NCBI GenBank assembly: GCA_011800805.1
Contig: MPNW01000190.1
Location: forward strand, 16,961-48,370
Direction: 5' to 3'
Origin: Hirudo medicinalis
Taxonomy: Eukaryota; Annelida; Clitellata; Hirudinida; Hirudinidae
Length of the DNA: 31,410 bases
In this document: positions 10,791 to 20,896 of the stretch, one piece after another
Layout of the letters: every line of letters begins with the position of its first letter
Numbering within the stretch: position 1 is the stretch's first letter
Translations under genes and position numbers: made by a program
Notes under the pieces: generated by a model
The model's input: the letters and a program-made list of their open reading frames with translations, nothing else
Databases searched by the model: none
Told to the model about the DNA's origin: nothing

Positions 10791-13700
10791 TACCATAATA
10801 ACCCCTTTGAGGGTTCCTTGAGGATTGCTTTCATCTACGACTGAGTTGTGAAGTTGTCCTTGAAGTGGGAAGTTGTCATATGTCTGTGTTTTAATGCCTC
10901 ATGAATTTTTATCAACAAATATATGAATGTTTGCAATGTGCACTTGTGAGATCATCACGATGCCTGACGTAGATACAAATCCTCAGTGATAAACGTCAAT
11001 AGTGCTAATAAATACCCTATAAATACCCTTGTTAATATTTCCCCTGCATGCTGCTGTTGACGAAGAAAATGTGTTTCTTTTTTTTTTTCTGTAATTTTGT
11101 TTTGGTAAAAACTCAGCCACATTATGTTATCACTTGATGACTAAGATTTTGAAGTGGAGGTCTCTTGAGAGCCTGCTAATTATCAATGCCTCGGGAAGAA
11201 AACATATTTTATCTACTCACATTCTCATAAGGAAGAGGCCAAAACAAACTCATAAGGTACAAATTTATGCTTGAAAGTGTGATGTGCCACATTTTACTAA
11301 TATGACATCGTATGTACAGTCGTATATATACGACTGAATGTCACATGGATGGTTAAGTTCTGGAGTATTAACCTTTGACATTACAAAACCTTTGACTTGT
11401 AACAAACTCCATCTTAATCATCTAGTCACTTACTAGATGAGCTAATACTAATTACAGTGTGTTTGTATTATTGATACAATCTTCAAACTTGAGTTACAGC
11501 AGCTGAAGAGGGCTGTAATAAATTATAGAATCCTTGATACTTTTAGCTGCATACCATTTTTGCTTCCTCATTACTCCAATTACTTGCACTCATTTCCTTT
11601 TTGAAGAGTTAATGAGCTAGTGATATAGACGGATGAATGGTTGGTACTGACTACTTCACCAATATCATTATCATCGTCGTCGTCACCATAGACATCGTCG
11701 TCGTCATCACATCAAAAGCTGCATCACTGAGAGTCTGATCATTTCAAAAGTAACTTTGCTGATGATTAAGCAGGCAGTGATAACCCATCTCATGACTTGT
11801 GCTATTGCATGATGTCGCATGGAGCACATCCCTCTGCTGTTTCTATTTTTAGAGATGTTGTTTTTTTTATCCATTTTATTGTCAGGTATTTGCGAGAAGA
11901 ATATTAATAAAGAAATTATTATTTTTAAACTTGCATGTTCTTGCTGATGGACGATTACCTTAAATTTGATTATTTGATCATTATATTAGTGCTTATTATT
12001 ATTGGTGGCATAACACAGGTTCATTAATGAATGCATCATCAATTACTCTCCCAATTATTTTATTTCTTCATTTTTATCTCATATTATTTTTTCACATGTT
12101 ATACTTTTTTGTTTAAATTTTCAATAATAAAAAACAAAACTCCACAGTCGTGTGTGAGCATTCAGTTGGTGGACGAGAGCATGATGGGCCTCTGTGTGAC
12201 AAACAAGACCAAGGTCAGGGACCTGCACGATTCCATCCTCAACGAATCCATCAAGTGCAGTCAGAAACACTTCAACCTCTGGGAGGTTTTGCCAGATCTC
12301 TCCATGGGTGGGTCTAAATGTTGTTGATAGGATGGTTGGATGAATGGAGTGAGTGAGTGAGTGAGTGAGTGAGTGAGTGAGTGGTTGAGTGAAATAATGG
12401 TGGTCAAACGAAAGTGGTTCATTCCGTAATATCTGAGAATTCTGCCCGCCAAGAATCCTGTTGCTGTTTCTCAAATAGATGATCGTCAATAGATGATCGT
12501 CTGTACACTACTCATACACGTACATGTACGCAAACAATTCATAACATTTCATTTTAGAAAGTTATTTTGCTTTTGTGATTACTATGAGACATTTTTGACA
12601 TGTCAGCTCTTTTTTATTCTGATTATTCATTGGTATTTTTTAAGGAAGATTGCTTTTTTTTTTATCGCTATTTAATGTTGCTCGTATTTCGTTCTAAATA
12701 TTACGCAACATTTAAATGCTAATTTAGTCTTTTGCCTGTTTACAACTGCAGAGAGAGAATTAGAACCAGAACAGCTGGTTTTGAGTGATGTGGTGGATCA
12801 TTGGAATAGAAACTCCAACAACAAAATAATCATCAAGTTCATCAAGCTGCCTGTCACTCCTTCCCCTCAATTGAAGGTGATGATGATGATGACAATGGTG
12901 GTGGCGATGATGAGGATATTTGTGATATAATTTCTGATGAAATGATACTAAGATAGTTGTGGCAATGATGATTAGCAGTTTAAAACATGTTTAAGCATTT
13001 TAAAACTCATTTAGAATCAGCTGGCAGATTTGAAGAAAGCCATCATGACAACAATCACTATTGTCAACATCACCATAGTGGACTTTTTAGTTTAACTTGC
13101 ATATGTGATCATAAGGCCATGTTAAAGTAAGAGTTAAATCCATCAAAAGTTTAACCTGTTTGAAAGTGAACAACTTAGCATGATTGTTGGAGGGTGTCCG
13201 ATTCTGGGCTTGCAACCCTGGTCACAAGCCTTGGGAGAAGCCAACAATAAATATAATGGTGATAATCAGAGCTGATGAGTACTGTTGAAGATGCCCAAGT
13301 TAATTACTGGAGAATGAGTCATACCTAATTTGGTCAAATTACTTTCGTTTATTAGTTCGTTAACAACTTTATGACTTTTCAAATAAGTGAATTTATTGAG
13401 GACAAAAGATGGCATTGTGAAGGTATGTTTGGTTTTCAGGGAGAACTCAAGGGAACATTGCATGTAAAGTTGGAGGACAAGAAGTCCTGGAAGAGCTTCA
13501 TCTTCCTCATGCAACCCTCTGGAATGTTCTTCTACCCTAAAGGAAAGGGCAAAGTAAAGGATTTATCTCCTTGCTGTGCTTTCTGTTTAGCTTGACGTTT
13601 TGTTAGTGTTTTTCAGTCTGAACCGACGTGCTATCTGGACCTGCCCCAGCAAACAGGGTTGGAGGTGTTTTTCGGAATCGGGTGGAAAAAGAAGCTGAAA

Positions 13701-15305
13701 GCTCCCTCGGAGTTTGGGTTTGCAGTGAAGGTAGGAATATGAAGGAATACAAATTGTATCATTCATGATAACTACGGCATTTTTTTTAGCTAATAGCCTT
13801 AATTTCATTATGGTTACTTGAGGCTAATGACAATGCTAATAATATTATTATTTTTTCTCAATCATATCAAGATGTGCCTCTCAAAATAAGGAGATTCTAA
13901 GTTGTGTGAATTCTTTTCCAGAGAAAAGCTTGTTTAACAACTTAATTACATAATTCTAAGAAATGTAGCAGCAAGTATTATTAGCACCATTAATGTGATA
14001 TCGATTTTTTTTTTTAATTTTGCAGCCGCTGAAAGTGCAGGCAGAGTCTGAGAAGGAAATCAAGTATTTTTGTGCCGACAACGAAGCTCTCAGAGAAATT
14101 TGGACTTCAGCAATAAGAGAGTTGGTGGTGAGTGTGACTGAACAGGTCTCCAGTTAATTTCTTAACTGTTGGGTCAGAGAATCATCAACATAAATTTTCT
14201 TCAATTACTCTGAAGTATTTGGAACCATACTGCATTATCCCTGTGTTATTATGTTACAGTGTCCTCCTACCTGTGCTATTCAAATCTTAATGTCATGGTT
14301 TTTATCGATGCTACATAGTTATATTTAAACAACAACAAATTAATGCCATAATTACTTGTTAGTGTTCTCTATACATTGTTCTCTATACAGAGAGTCAAAC
14401 AGCAATTTCCTACTGAGGAAGTTTTGAACCCTGTCAAAACAGAGCCTCCCTCAACTTACAACGATGATATCAGCCACTACTCTGAGCCCTTTGAGACCCA
14501 GCACCGACTTCACAGCAGGAGGATTTCAAATGCAAGTTCGTGTTCAGGAAGGATGGATTTCGAGGAGAGTATGATCAGTCCGTCCGCAAAAAAGTTTGCC
14601 AACCTTCCCATAACAACTGGGACGACCAGGTTCCTCCAATCCATGCAAGCCACAGTTCCCCAGAGACCTCCCACCAAAACACCCACCATTGATGACTACA
14701 ATAGGTCATCACTTCAGAAGGATCAGCTCTTTATGGAGAAGAACCAAAGGAACCATCCATGTTTAAATGAATATACACCCTCCCCCTTTGCCTGCAAGAC
14801 ACCAGAACTTATGCCAAAATCTCAACCAAAAACCAATGCAATCAAGACTCTGCCTAAGCCCAGCAAGGCCTTATGCCAGCATGGTACGACCCCTCAGCTG
14901 CCTTCTGACCTTGATCTTCCTCCTCCCCCACCTTCTCTGATGACCCAGAACCTTCAATATCAAACCCTGCCTGCACTGTCCAAGTCTCGCACTCTACCCC
15001 CTCCACCTCCGAAGAGAGACCAGTCCACAAAACTTTCCTCAAAGCCTGTCGATTCTCATGCGACGAGCATCCAGACCAGAAATTTTATCCTCAACCTCGA
15101 CCGCACCATAGGGCAAAAGAAGGTTTTTGGAGCCGAGGGTCTTGGTAGGGTCGAGATGCCCCTTCCTCCACCCCCCGTGGTGTCAGACGAGACTTCGTAC
15201 ATCGACCTCGGGGAATTACCCCCTCCACCTGCAGAACTTTTGCTGGGACTCAAGCGCATGCGAGCCGACCCTGGTCTTTTCCAGTCAATTCGAAGGTGGC
15301 CTTGA
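7208..15305 (+). CDS. RAPH1/APBB1IP-like: MRL-family (Mig-10/RIAM/Lamellipodin) RA-PH adaptor protein, nine coding exons
   Basis: Family role: a cytosolic adaptor linking Rap/Ras GTPases, talin-integrin and Ena/VASP to actin protrusion and adhesion at the plasma membrane. Coding exons: 7208-7291, 8841-8886, 9287-9795, 12148-12307, 12752-12876, 13356-13553, 13617-13730, 14026-14127 and 14391-15305. All junctions are in phase, giving about 750 aa. N-terminal amphipathic helices LKSWLEHLND and FDTILGELDDLEKQFD resemble RIAM talin-binding sites; a further helix lies at LEEFSLINSQLEDVLNDL. The RA domain spans about 214-300 (VRDLHDSILN, FNLWEVLPDLSMERELEPEQ). The PH domain spans about 340-446 (DKKSWKSFIFL, FFYPKGKGK, KKKLKAPSEFGFAVK, IKYFCADNEALREIWTSAIR, with the conserved C-terminal Trp). 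The tail has four LPPPP motifs, PPPPPKRDQSTKLS and the family-typical FILNLDRTIGQKK. The first few residues of the canonical RA domain may sit in an unseen small exon between 9796 and 12147. The exon at 13356 has an alternative acceptor at 13440. Confidence 0.92.
7292..8840 (+). other. MRL intron 1
   Basis: The donor is TGT|GTAAGT at 7292 and the acceptor ATTTTCAG ends at 8840. Apart from the large GAT/GAC repeat, no exon, RNA or mobile-element signature is recognised. Confidence 0.6.
8382..8615. repeat. compound (GAT)n/(GAC)n microsatellite with an ambiguous base
   Basis: Long ATG/GAT triplet runs pass into GAC runs and back, then into GGT/GAT mixtures. One N lies at about 8525. The segment CTCCAGGGTT followed by TTGATGATG just after the N closely repeats CTCCAGGGTTTTGATGATG at about 8294. 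The array may therefore have grown with a local duplication, or be misassembled there. Confidence 0.9.
9047..9078. repeat. short (GTT)n microsatellite
   Basis: A run of GTT triplets in MRL intron 2 (8887-9286), which otherwise shows no recognisable content. Confidence 0.75.
10198..10286. repeat. AT-rich tandem repeat, about 4 copies of a ~24-bp unit
   Basis: The unit ATATAATTTAATAAAAATTATTTA recurs with small changes; the last copy is truncated and diverged. It is intronic, with no sign of function. Confidence 0.8.
10751..10792. repeat. (TAA)n microsatellite
   Basis: An uninterrupted TAA/ATA triplet run in MRL intron 3. A short inverted AATAAG...CTTATT step lies just before it. It could be an old retroposon tail. 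Confidence 0.8.
12348..12392. repeat. (GTGA)n tetranucleotide repeat
   Basis: About eight to ten GAGT/GTGA units lie some 40 bp inside the intron that follows the first RA-domain exon of the MRL gene. The repeat creates the long antisense open frames seen here, which are artefacts. Confidence 0.85.
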
Positions 15306-16069
15306 AACGTCGACAATAATATTTGAGTTCTGCTATTACAGCTATTACACATTTATAAGTATTGGGTGCTATCTTCGTTTCATCTTATTCTCCCAGGATC
15401 AGACTTTAACAATTCCATGAAGAGGCTCCTTTTGGGCAACATTTTTAACAAAAGACTTCCAGCACACAGGTTGCTCTGTGCCTTATCTTTTAACAGCCCT
15501 TTTCAATGTTCTGTATTCGGGACTCTTAAGACTTTATTCGTCTTAGCAGTGACTACATCATCGATGATGACAATTATAATTGTGAAGAGGTGATAGTGAA
15601 AATCACCATGAGAGATGTGTTTGAAATGTTCAAACAAAATGCCTTAGTTGGACGTCATTCACAGATGGTATCTATTGTATGATCATTACAATCCAAGATG
15701 TATGTTTTCTTGTTCAAATGTTACAATTTCTAGACTTTCCAAATTTTGAAATCACAAAATTTTATTATTATTGACATGGTCAAAAACCATCTGAATATGG
15801 TTGCTAGAATATGGTAATTGTAAATAAGTTGTAATCTCATTTCTGACATTGCTCAAAACTCTCCAAACTCAGAGAGCAAATTGTCGTTCGTGAAAGCTTC
15901 GACGGACCGTCGGACGGTGATGTTGGTGACGACGTTTTACAAATCTTCTTTGCTGATTAATTGATGCAATCGATTCTGCTGTCCGGTAAAATCCTGCTTT
16001 TCAGTATTTCAAATGTGCAACGGGGATGTTGATTTGTATTTCTCATCAGCTTGTGGATTTTTACTGTTA

Positions 16070-16147
16070 AATAAAATCATTGCTTTCCCAGTTGAAGTCG
16101 GTGCGTGGTCTCCGCTAGTTTGCCGATCTCGAGAAAGCGACAATAAA
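16070..16147 (+). terminator. poly(A) signals of the MRL gene
   Basis: AATAAA occurs at 16070-16075 and again at 16142-16147, about 0.77 and 0.84 kb after the MRL stop codon. No other complete AATAAA on the + strand was noticed between the stop and here. The 3' UTR would be 15306 to about 16.1 kb; nothing else is recognised in that stretch. Confidence 0.55.
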
Positions 16148-16531
16148 AGGCTAATTGAAATGAATTGCTACAGTTCTTAAGTAGAAGAGTTTGAACGTTG
16201 GAAGTCACAGGTTTCCATGAATCATGTTGGATGGAAGCTGCTATCTACACGATATCTGGCTGCAAATATAAATACAATCAGATGTGCTTGCACTGTGTGT
16301 GTTTCCGAGGCTATTTTATGTGTGGTTTCTTTAGTTCACATTTGCCAACAAGTTTGGCTGTCCCCAGCTTAGAAGTGTTGCAATTTTTGAAGGACTTTGG
16401 TCTGTGTTGAAGTTAGGTAAAATATTATTGACCTGATTGTTTTCAGGTTGGTTTTGATTCTGCTCCATCTTTCAGATTGAAGTGTTGGTGTAAAAGCGTT
16501 GTGGAATCATAAAGATTGGATTTTGGTTGAA

Positions 16532-16682
16532 GAGACCATTTGTATTTGGCCGATCTTTTGAACGCCTTTATGTATCCGAATCGGGTGTGAAGGCACTTTT
16601 TTAATCCGTATACATGTGTGAACACAATGTGACTGCTGACAGCACCACCGCATGCAGGAATGTAGCCCATTGAGCTAACCTG
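16532..16682 (-). mobile_element. tRNA-derived SINE-like repeat, copy 1
   Basis: Read on the minus strand it begins AGGTTAGCTCAATGGG, similar to a tRNA box A, and ends with GTGCCTTCACAC...TTCGGATAC and AAAAGATCGGCCAAAT. The same head and tail occur in the same order on the + strand at about 28603-28795. The internal part differs more, so both are old copies of one short family. Confidence 0.55.
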
Positions 16683-17128
16683 CAAGCCAAAGAAACCATA
16701 GAAGTGGATGATTGGTGAGGTTATCACGTGGTAGGATAACAAGTTCAACAGCCCAGCAGTTTGATGGCTGTGAAGACACCAAGTTCGCTGCGTTGGATGG
16801 GAAAGGAAGCTGTTAAAATAACAAGCGAGATCTTTGGAGGTGCTGAGTGGATTGTACAACGTGGATGGTAATATGGTTCAGATAGGTATGATGTTGGAAA
16901 ACCACTTGATTTATAAAAGCTTTTATGGTCGTCAGACACTGCTTGGGAAACATAAATGGTGTCGTGAAGCAATGGCACCTAGTAATGCTGGAAAGAATGC
17001 ATGGAAGTCCACCTCCCAATTCGAACACAACTGAATGGGAGTTTAAAGTGGTAAAAAAATCTGAAAAAGCAGAGTGAGGATTGAGATTCTTGTCAAAGGG
17101 TGTGGAATGGTTTTTAAGTATAACTTAA
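16683..17128. other. intergenic, nothing clearly recognised
   Basis: Several overlapping short open frames on both strands have no recognisable domain and share DNA, so none is supported as a gene. Confidence 0.4.
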
Positions 17129-17290
17129 GTACGAACTCAACCATCCCTGGAGCTCTTCAAACGTCACCTGAAGACCCACCTCTTCAGGACACCAACATGA
17201 AGCTAATGAAGACACAAGGCGTCTCTGACGCTATGCAAATGGCGCATTATAAATTAACTATTGTTATTATAAGAACACTACCTCATTCTA
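17129..17290 (+). mobile_element. LINE 3' end (RT C-terminus and short tail)
   Basis: The + frame from 17129 reads VRTQPSLELFKRHLKTHLF and stops at 17198-17200, the typical end of a CR1/L2/jockey-type reverse transcriptase. The following UTR contains a segment around CTGACGCTATGCAAATGGCG that recurs almost exactly, inverted, at 25.99-26.04 kb, where it precedes a (TTA)n tail. A more decayed copy is at about 21330. Confidence 0.6.
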
Positions 17291-17417
17291 CATAATCATT
17301 TAAAATTAATATAACACCATAAACTATAGTTATATTGTTGCGACAGAATAACCAACTCGCTTCTATGTTGTTTATTCAAACGCAACTACCATATAAAAAC
17401 ATCAGAATTCACGTAGA

Positions 17418-17545
17418 CCAGAGGTTCCCAAACCACGGCCCTTGAGCGACTTGTGGCCCGCCAGCTGTCAGAAAGTAGCCCGTGAGACCTCTATATTTAA
17501 TACAACATATTTTAATAGTGAAGCGGGCCACAACGTTATAAAATT
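17418..17545. mobile_element. possible hAT terminal fragment
   Basis: It starts CAGAGGTTCCCAAACCACGG, the form of many hAT termini, and carries two GGCCCGC/GCGGGCC words in opposite orientation. No matching right end or 8-bp duplication was found downstream, so it is probably a broken end. Confidence 0.35.
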
Positions 17546-17915
17546 ATATTTTTCAATGACCCTCCATGCCCATGTGAGCGAAATAAACGCATGACCATAA
17601 AATTTAAATCCTGCTGCAATATGATTAGCCTATTTATTTAATACAAACACACAATTGAAGACGAGAATATTGAATAATTTTTACTTTAATACAAGTTAAA
17701 TTAAAACTGAGTAACAATCGCAACACAGTAAAATAATAAAAAAATGTTTATAGATGCAATAAAGTATTTAGATCTATTAAAATATCTCTAAATCAAATGG
17801 TTATAATCAAGTATTTATTAAAATATCTCCAAATTAAATAGTTATAAAAATTCTTGATTAGTGATGCATTTATCTTCATTAAAGTTTAAAACACCTTTAC
17901 AATGACGTCAGTCCA
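17546..17915. other. AT-rich intergenic stretch
   Basis: Low-complexity AT-rich sequence containing two related ~30-bp pieces ending in AAAATATCTC(T/C)AAAT near 17780 and 17820. No gene is seen. Confidence 0.4.
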
Positions 17916-20059
17916 ATTAATTACATTTAATTACATCCCAGACGTTTGAGTGTGTCAAAATGATTCCGAAATTAGTTTGTTGAGGATCCTGTGAGTTCTG
18001 TCCAGAATCTGGCAACGTCTGCTCCTGCATTGCAGCAGGTGCTGCAGAATATGGCCCTTCATTCACTTCATCGCCAGTTGTCATAACCTCTTTTTGCTCA
18101 ATAGTGGACATACCAGGGCATCCGTGATTCTGACGATGATGTGTCACAGCAGCTTTCGATGGCATATACAAATTGCGGGATTTGCAAATGCGATTTTCCA
18201 ATTCTTTCGTTGCAGTCGGGTAGTACAGATCTTATGGGATATCTGACTCATACACGGAAGTTGTTGCTGGCTTCAGTGTGGTAGCCTCTGCCACAAAGTC
18301 GTGAATTTATCTGTTGGCTGTACACAAGCTGGTTCCAGGAATAAGAGGTCCTTTTGGGGTGACAGACAATGGGAATGGAGCCGGCAAAAAGCGGCCTGGA
18401 AATACTTCCGTCCACGATGTGCGAAATTCACTGCAGCAGGACCGATTAGCACATTTGACTATCATCAGTATATATTGAGAAATTCGACAATGTTTGTGCA
18501 ATACAGACTTCATCAATGTTCGGGTCTGCATATAGCACAGAATTGTGTACATACTCCGCAGTAACAGGATACCCAACTAAAATGAGATTCCTCCAGATCT
18601 CAGCCAACACTTCTCCAGCTTTCCGGAAGTTTTTCAGCTCTAACTCTGTGATGACAGTTTTGCCAAAGGCATTGAAGTGGCTTCCGAAGGCTTCATGGGG
18701 CAGTATTAAACCTGCAAACTCTCTGCTAAGCATTGCCATATGTCTCTCAACGTAGTTGCAAGCAGTCGTACCAGGTGCATGTGTCATGGCAACGTAGACA
18801 TCCAGATTATACTTTTTGAATCTGTCTAGCAACAACAAGTGTTTTGTTGAACCGTGGATTCTCATCAGGTCCACCATCAACAAAAGCAAAAAATATTGGC
18901 TTGACAAAACCTTAATGTGCTGCAACCTCTTTAAATGATTCAAGCTACAGCAGATGATCTACACCTCTTCCATGTGTAAAAGTTGTGCTACTGTCATGCT
19001 TTGCCACTAAACCATATTGAGAAATATGATGGTTATGTATGTCGTCCTGAGTTTGAGATTGCAAGTTCAGCAAACTCTGAAGGTGCTTTTATTACACATG
19101 CAGCACACACAGATGGAGTTAGCTGCAATTACAAAATAATGATCTGGGAGTCTAACTTCGTATTCGAGACACATCAGTAGCAGTGCTTGTTTATTGGCAG
19201 CAGCCAGACCAATCGGAACTTCAACCTTGTCATCAATGGACAATGCAAAGACTGCCTAAATCATCCAGTGTCAGACATGCGTTAAACACTTATGTACGTC
19301 TGTCCCGGTACTGCAGTTAACAATCTGGATAATAGTTGAATGTAAATCACTATGGTCCTCCTCTAATCTTGGACGGCCACTTCTCGGCCGAGCAAACTTT
19401 CCGATTTTATCATTATCTTCAACGATTTCAGGTTGGAACGCAGTTTTTTCTATCGCTCTGCATCGTTTATTATTCTAATTAACTTCGTATCTTTTTATGT
19501 ATTGAAATCTTTGTTTCTTCCAGTCGTTTCAAATTAACTTCCATTGCTAATCCGCAATCTTTAGTTCCTGCAATTTGATAACACGACTTCTTTCCATATC
19601 AATTACTTTTTCTAGTTTTTCTTGTGCTGGTGCAGCTGTCTCTTGCAATTCGCATGATTCCAATCTTATCTTTTCTGACACAGGAGTTGATGATTGATTA
19701 AGCTCTGTTTCACTGACTGTAGATGATGGCTGTTATGATGATTTTATATTAGCCGACGAAGGTTGTGGTGAAGAGTTGTTGACAGTCTCGTCAGTTCTTA
19801 GATCTTGTACATTTGCAGCCACTGATTTTGGATATAAAAATAATTTTAATGTAAATCAATCACTAAACCTAAAAGCAATGCATTGCGTTAATTAAAATTG
19901 TAATACATTAATATCATTACTATCACATTTTATTTTATTATGAAATCGATTGTAATTCTTACCGATTTCCTTTTTTTTGGCAGTCTGCCCCAGAATGACA
20001 ATGATCGAGATGAGGCAAGATTTATCTTTTCTTGCAGCTCAACTAACTTTGCATTAAAC

Positions 20060-20896
20060 CAGAGGTGCACAACCTTGTTGGGAAGAGGGCCACAATTCGA
20101 ATTCCGAAAGCCTTCGGGGCCAAACGACTGAGCTCCTGTAAGACTGATGCGAAATTTATGGTTTAGGAAGAAGATTAGCAAACGTAAATTAAAGTTTAAA
20201 TTCAACTGTGTTAATTACTAAGACTTATAAGTTATCAAGTTTATTTTCCTGCTAAACTGTTAGTTTTATCACATTATGCAAGTCAGTGTGAAGGCTGTGG
20301 CTGCATGTCCACAACAAGCCTGGAGATGTCAGGTCGAATGTTCGTAGTTGACAGACGAAGAACTTCTTCAAGATGTTTGTCAGTGAGTTAATTCCGGGTG
20401 TTGCTTTTGTTGAGCTTCATTTGCGAAAAGGTTTGCTTATCGCGATGCGTGCTTCCAAACATGCTTGCATGAACAAGAGCATTGTCCTTCAGGTTGACGA
20501 ATGTTGCTGGAAGACACTTGTAAAACTTTACCAAAGTTTTATCTCTGAAAGCAGCACGCATTGTGTCAGAGGATTGCATGTCAATAAGTTCAAGCTGGTA
20601 CTCCGGCGAAACATCTTCCACCGGAACAGCAAATGGATCTGCAAACACCTTCATCTGCAAGCTGTGCTAGTCAAAGTCTGCAAAACGACCATCGAACGCC
20701 GTCATCAATGCCTGTAACTTCTCAGCATATGTGTTCGTACAGATATGAATTAGACATGTGCGCAACCGTAATGCTGCCTTTTAATCAATCGCAACGTCAT
20801 GAAAAAATATGACTGAATGATCAATTTTTCGGCTTTCGCATTGATCTTCGCGGGCCACATGAAGGCTCGTGGCGGGCCGGACGTTATGCACCACAG
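20060..20896 (-). mobile_element. hAT transposon remnant with terminal inverted repeats and 8-bp target duplication
   Basis: The left end CAGAGGTGCACAAC and the reverse complement of the right end, CTGTGGTGCATAAC, match at 11 of 14 positions. Both sides carry the identical 8-bp repeat CATTAAAC (20052-20059 and 20897-20904), the hallmark length for hAT. The 837-bp element keeps only the 3' part of a transposase gene, so it is an internally deleted copy. It sits inside the VDGGPDENPR pseudogene: removing the element and one duplication restores a continuous minus-strand frame across the site. Confidence 0.88.
20285..20750 (-). pseudogene. hAT transposase C-terminal (dimerisation) fragment, GTF2IRD2/Charlie-like
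   Basis: Minus-strand segments read FDGRFADFD, then FADPFAVPVEDVSPEYQLE, LIDMQSSDTMRAAFRD, FYKCLPATFVNLKDNAL and HASMFGSTH. Another frame continues with LTDKHLEEVLRLSTT and PDISRLVVDMQPQPSH before a stop. This is the conserved hAT C-terminal region as found in GTF2IRD2- and ZBED-type proteins. One in-frame stop (after FADFD) and at least one frameshift near 20388 make it non-functional. The N-terminal BED finger and catalytic core are absent. Confidence 0.85.

Larger units (their letters stand above)
9796..12147 (+). other. MRL intron 3, 2.35 kb, AT-rich
   Basis: The donor is ATCCAG|GTATTT and the acceptor TCCACAG ends at 12147, both in phase 0. The intron holds a ~25-bp tandem repeat, a (TAA)n run and a 20-bp palindrome. 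No convincing exon is seen, although in other MRL proteins a short helical segment comes just before the RA domain and is missing from the model. Confidence 0.6.

Noticed and set aside
12121..12489. Minus-strand open frames with repeated LTHS
   Set aside because: The protein repeat is only the translation of the (GTGA)n microsatellite and the antisense of the RA exon.
16443..16859. 138-codon minus-strand open frame
   Set aside because: Its middle is the SINE copy and the rest has no recognisable domain.
18301..18755. Plus-strand open frames of 79-87 codons
   Set aside because: They are antisense to the VDGGPDENPR pseudogene, whose conserved blocks are on the minus strand.
20373..20717. 114-codon plus-strand open frame
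   Set aside because: Antisense of the hAT transposase C-terminus, which has the recognisable family motifs.
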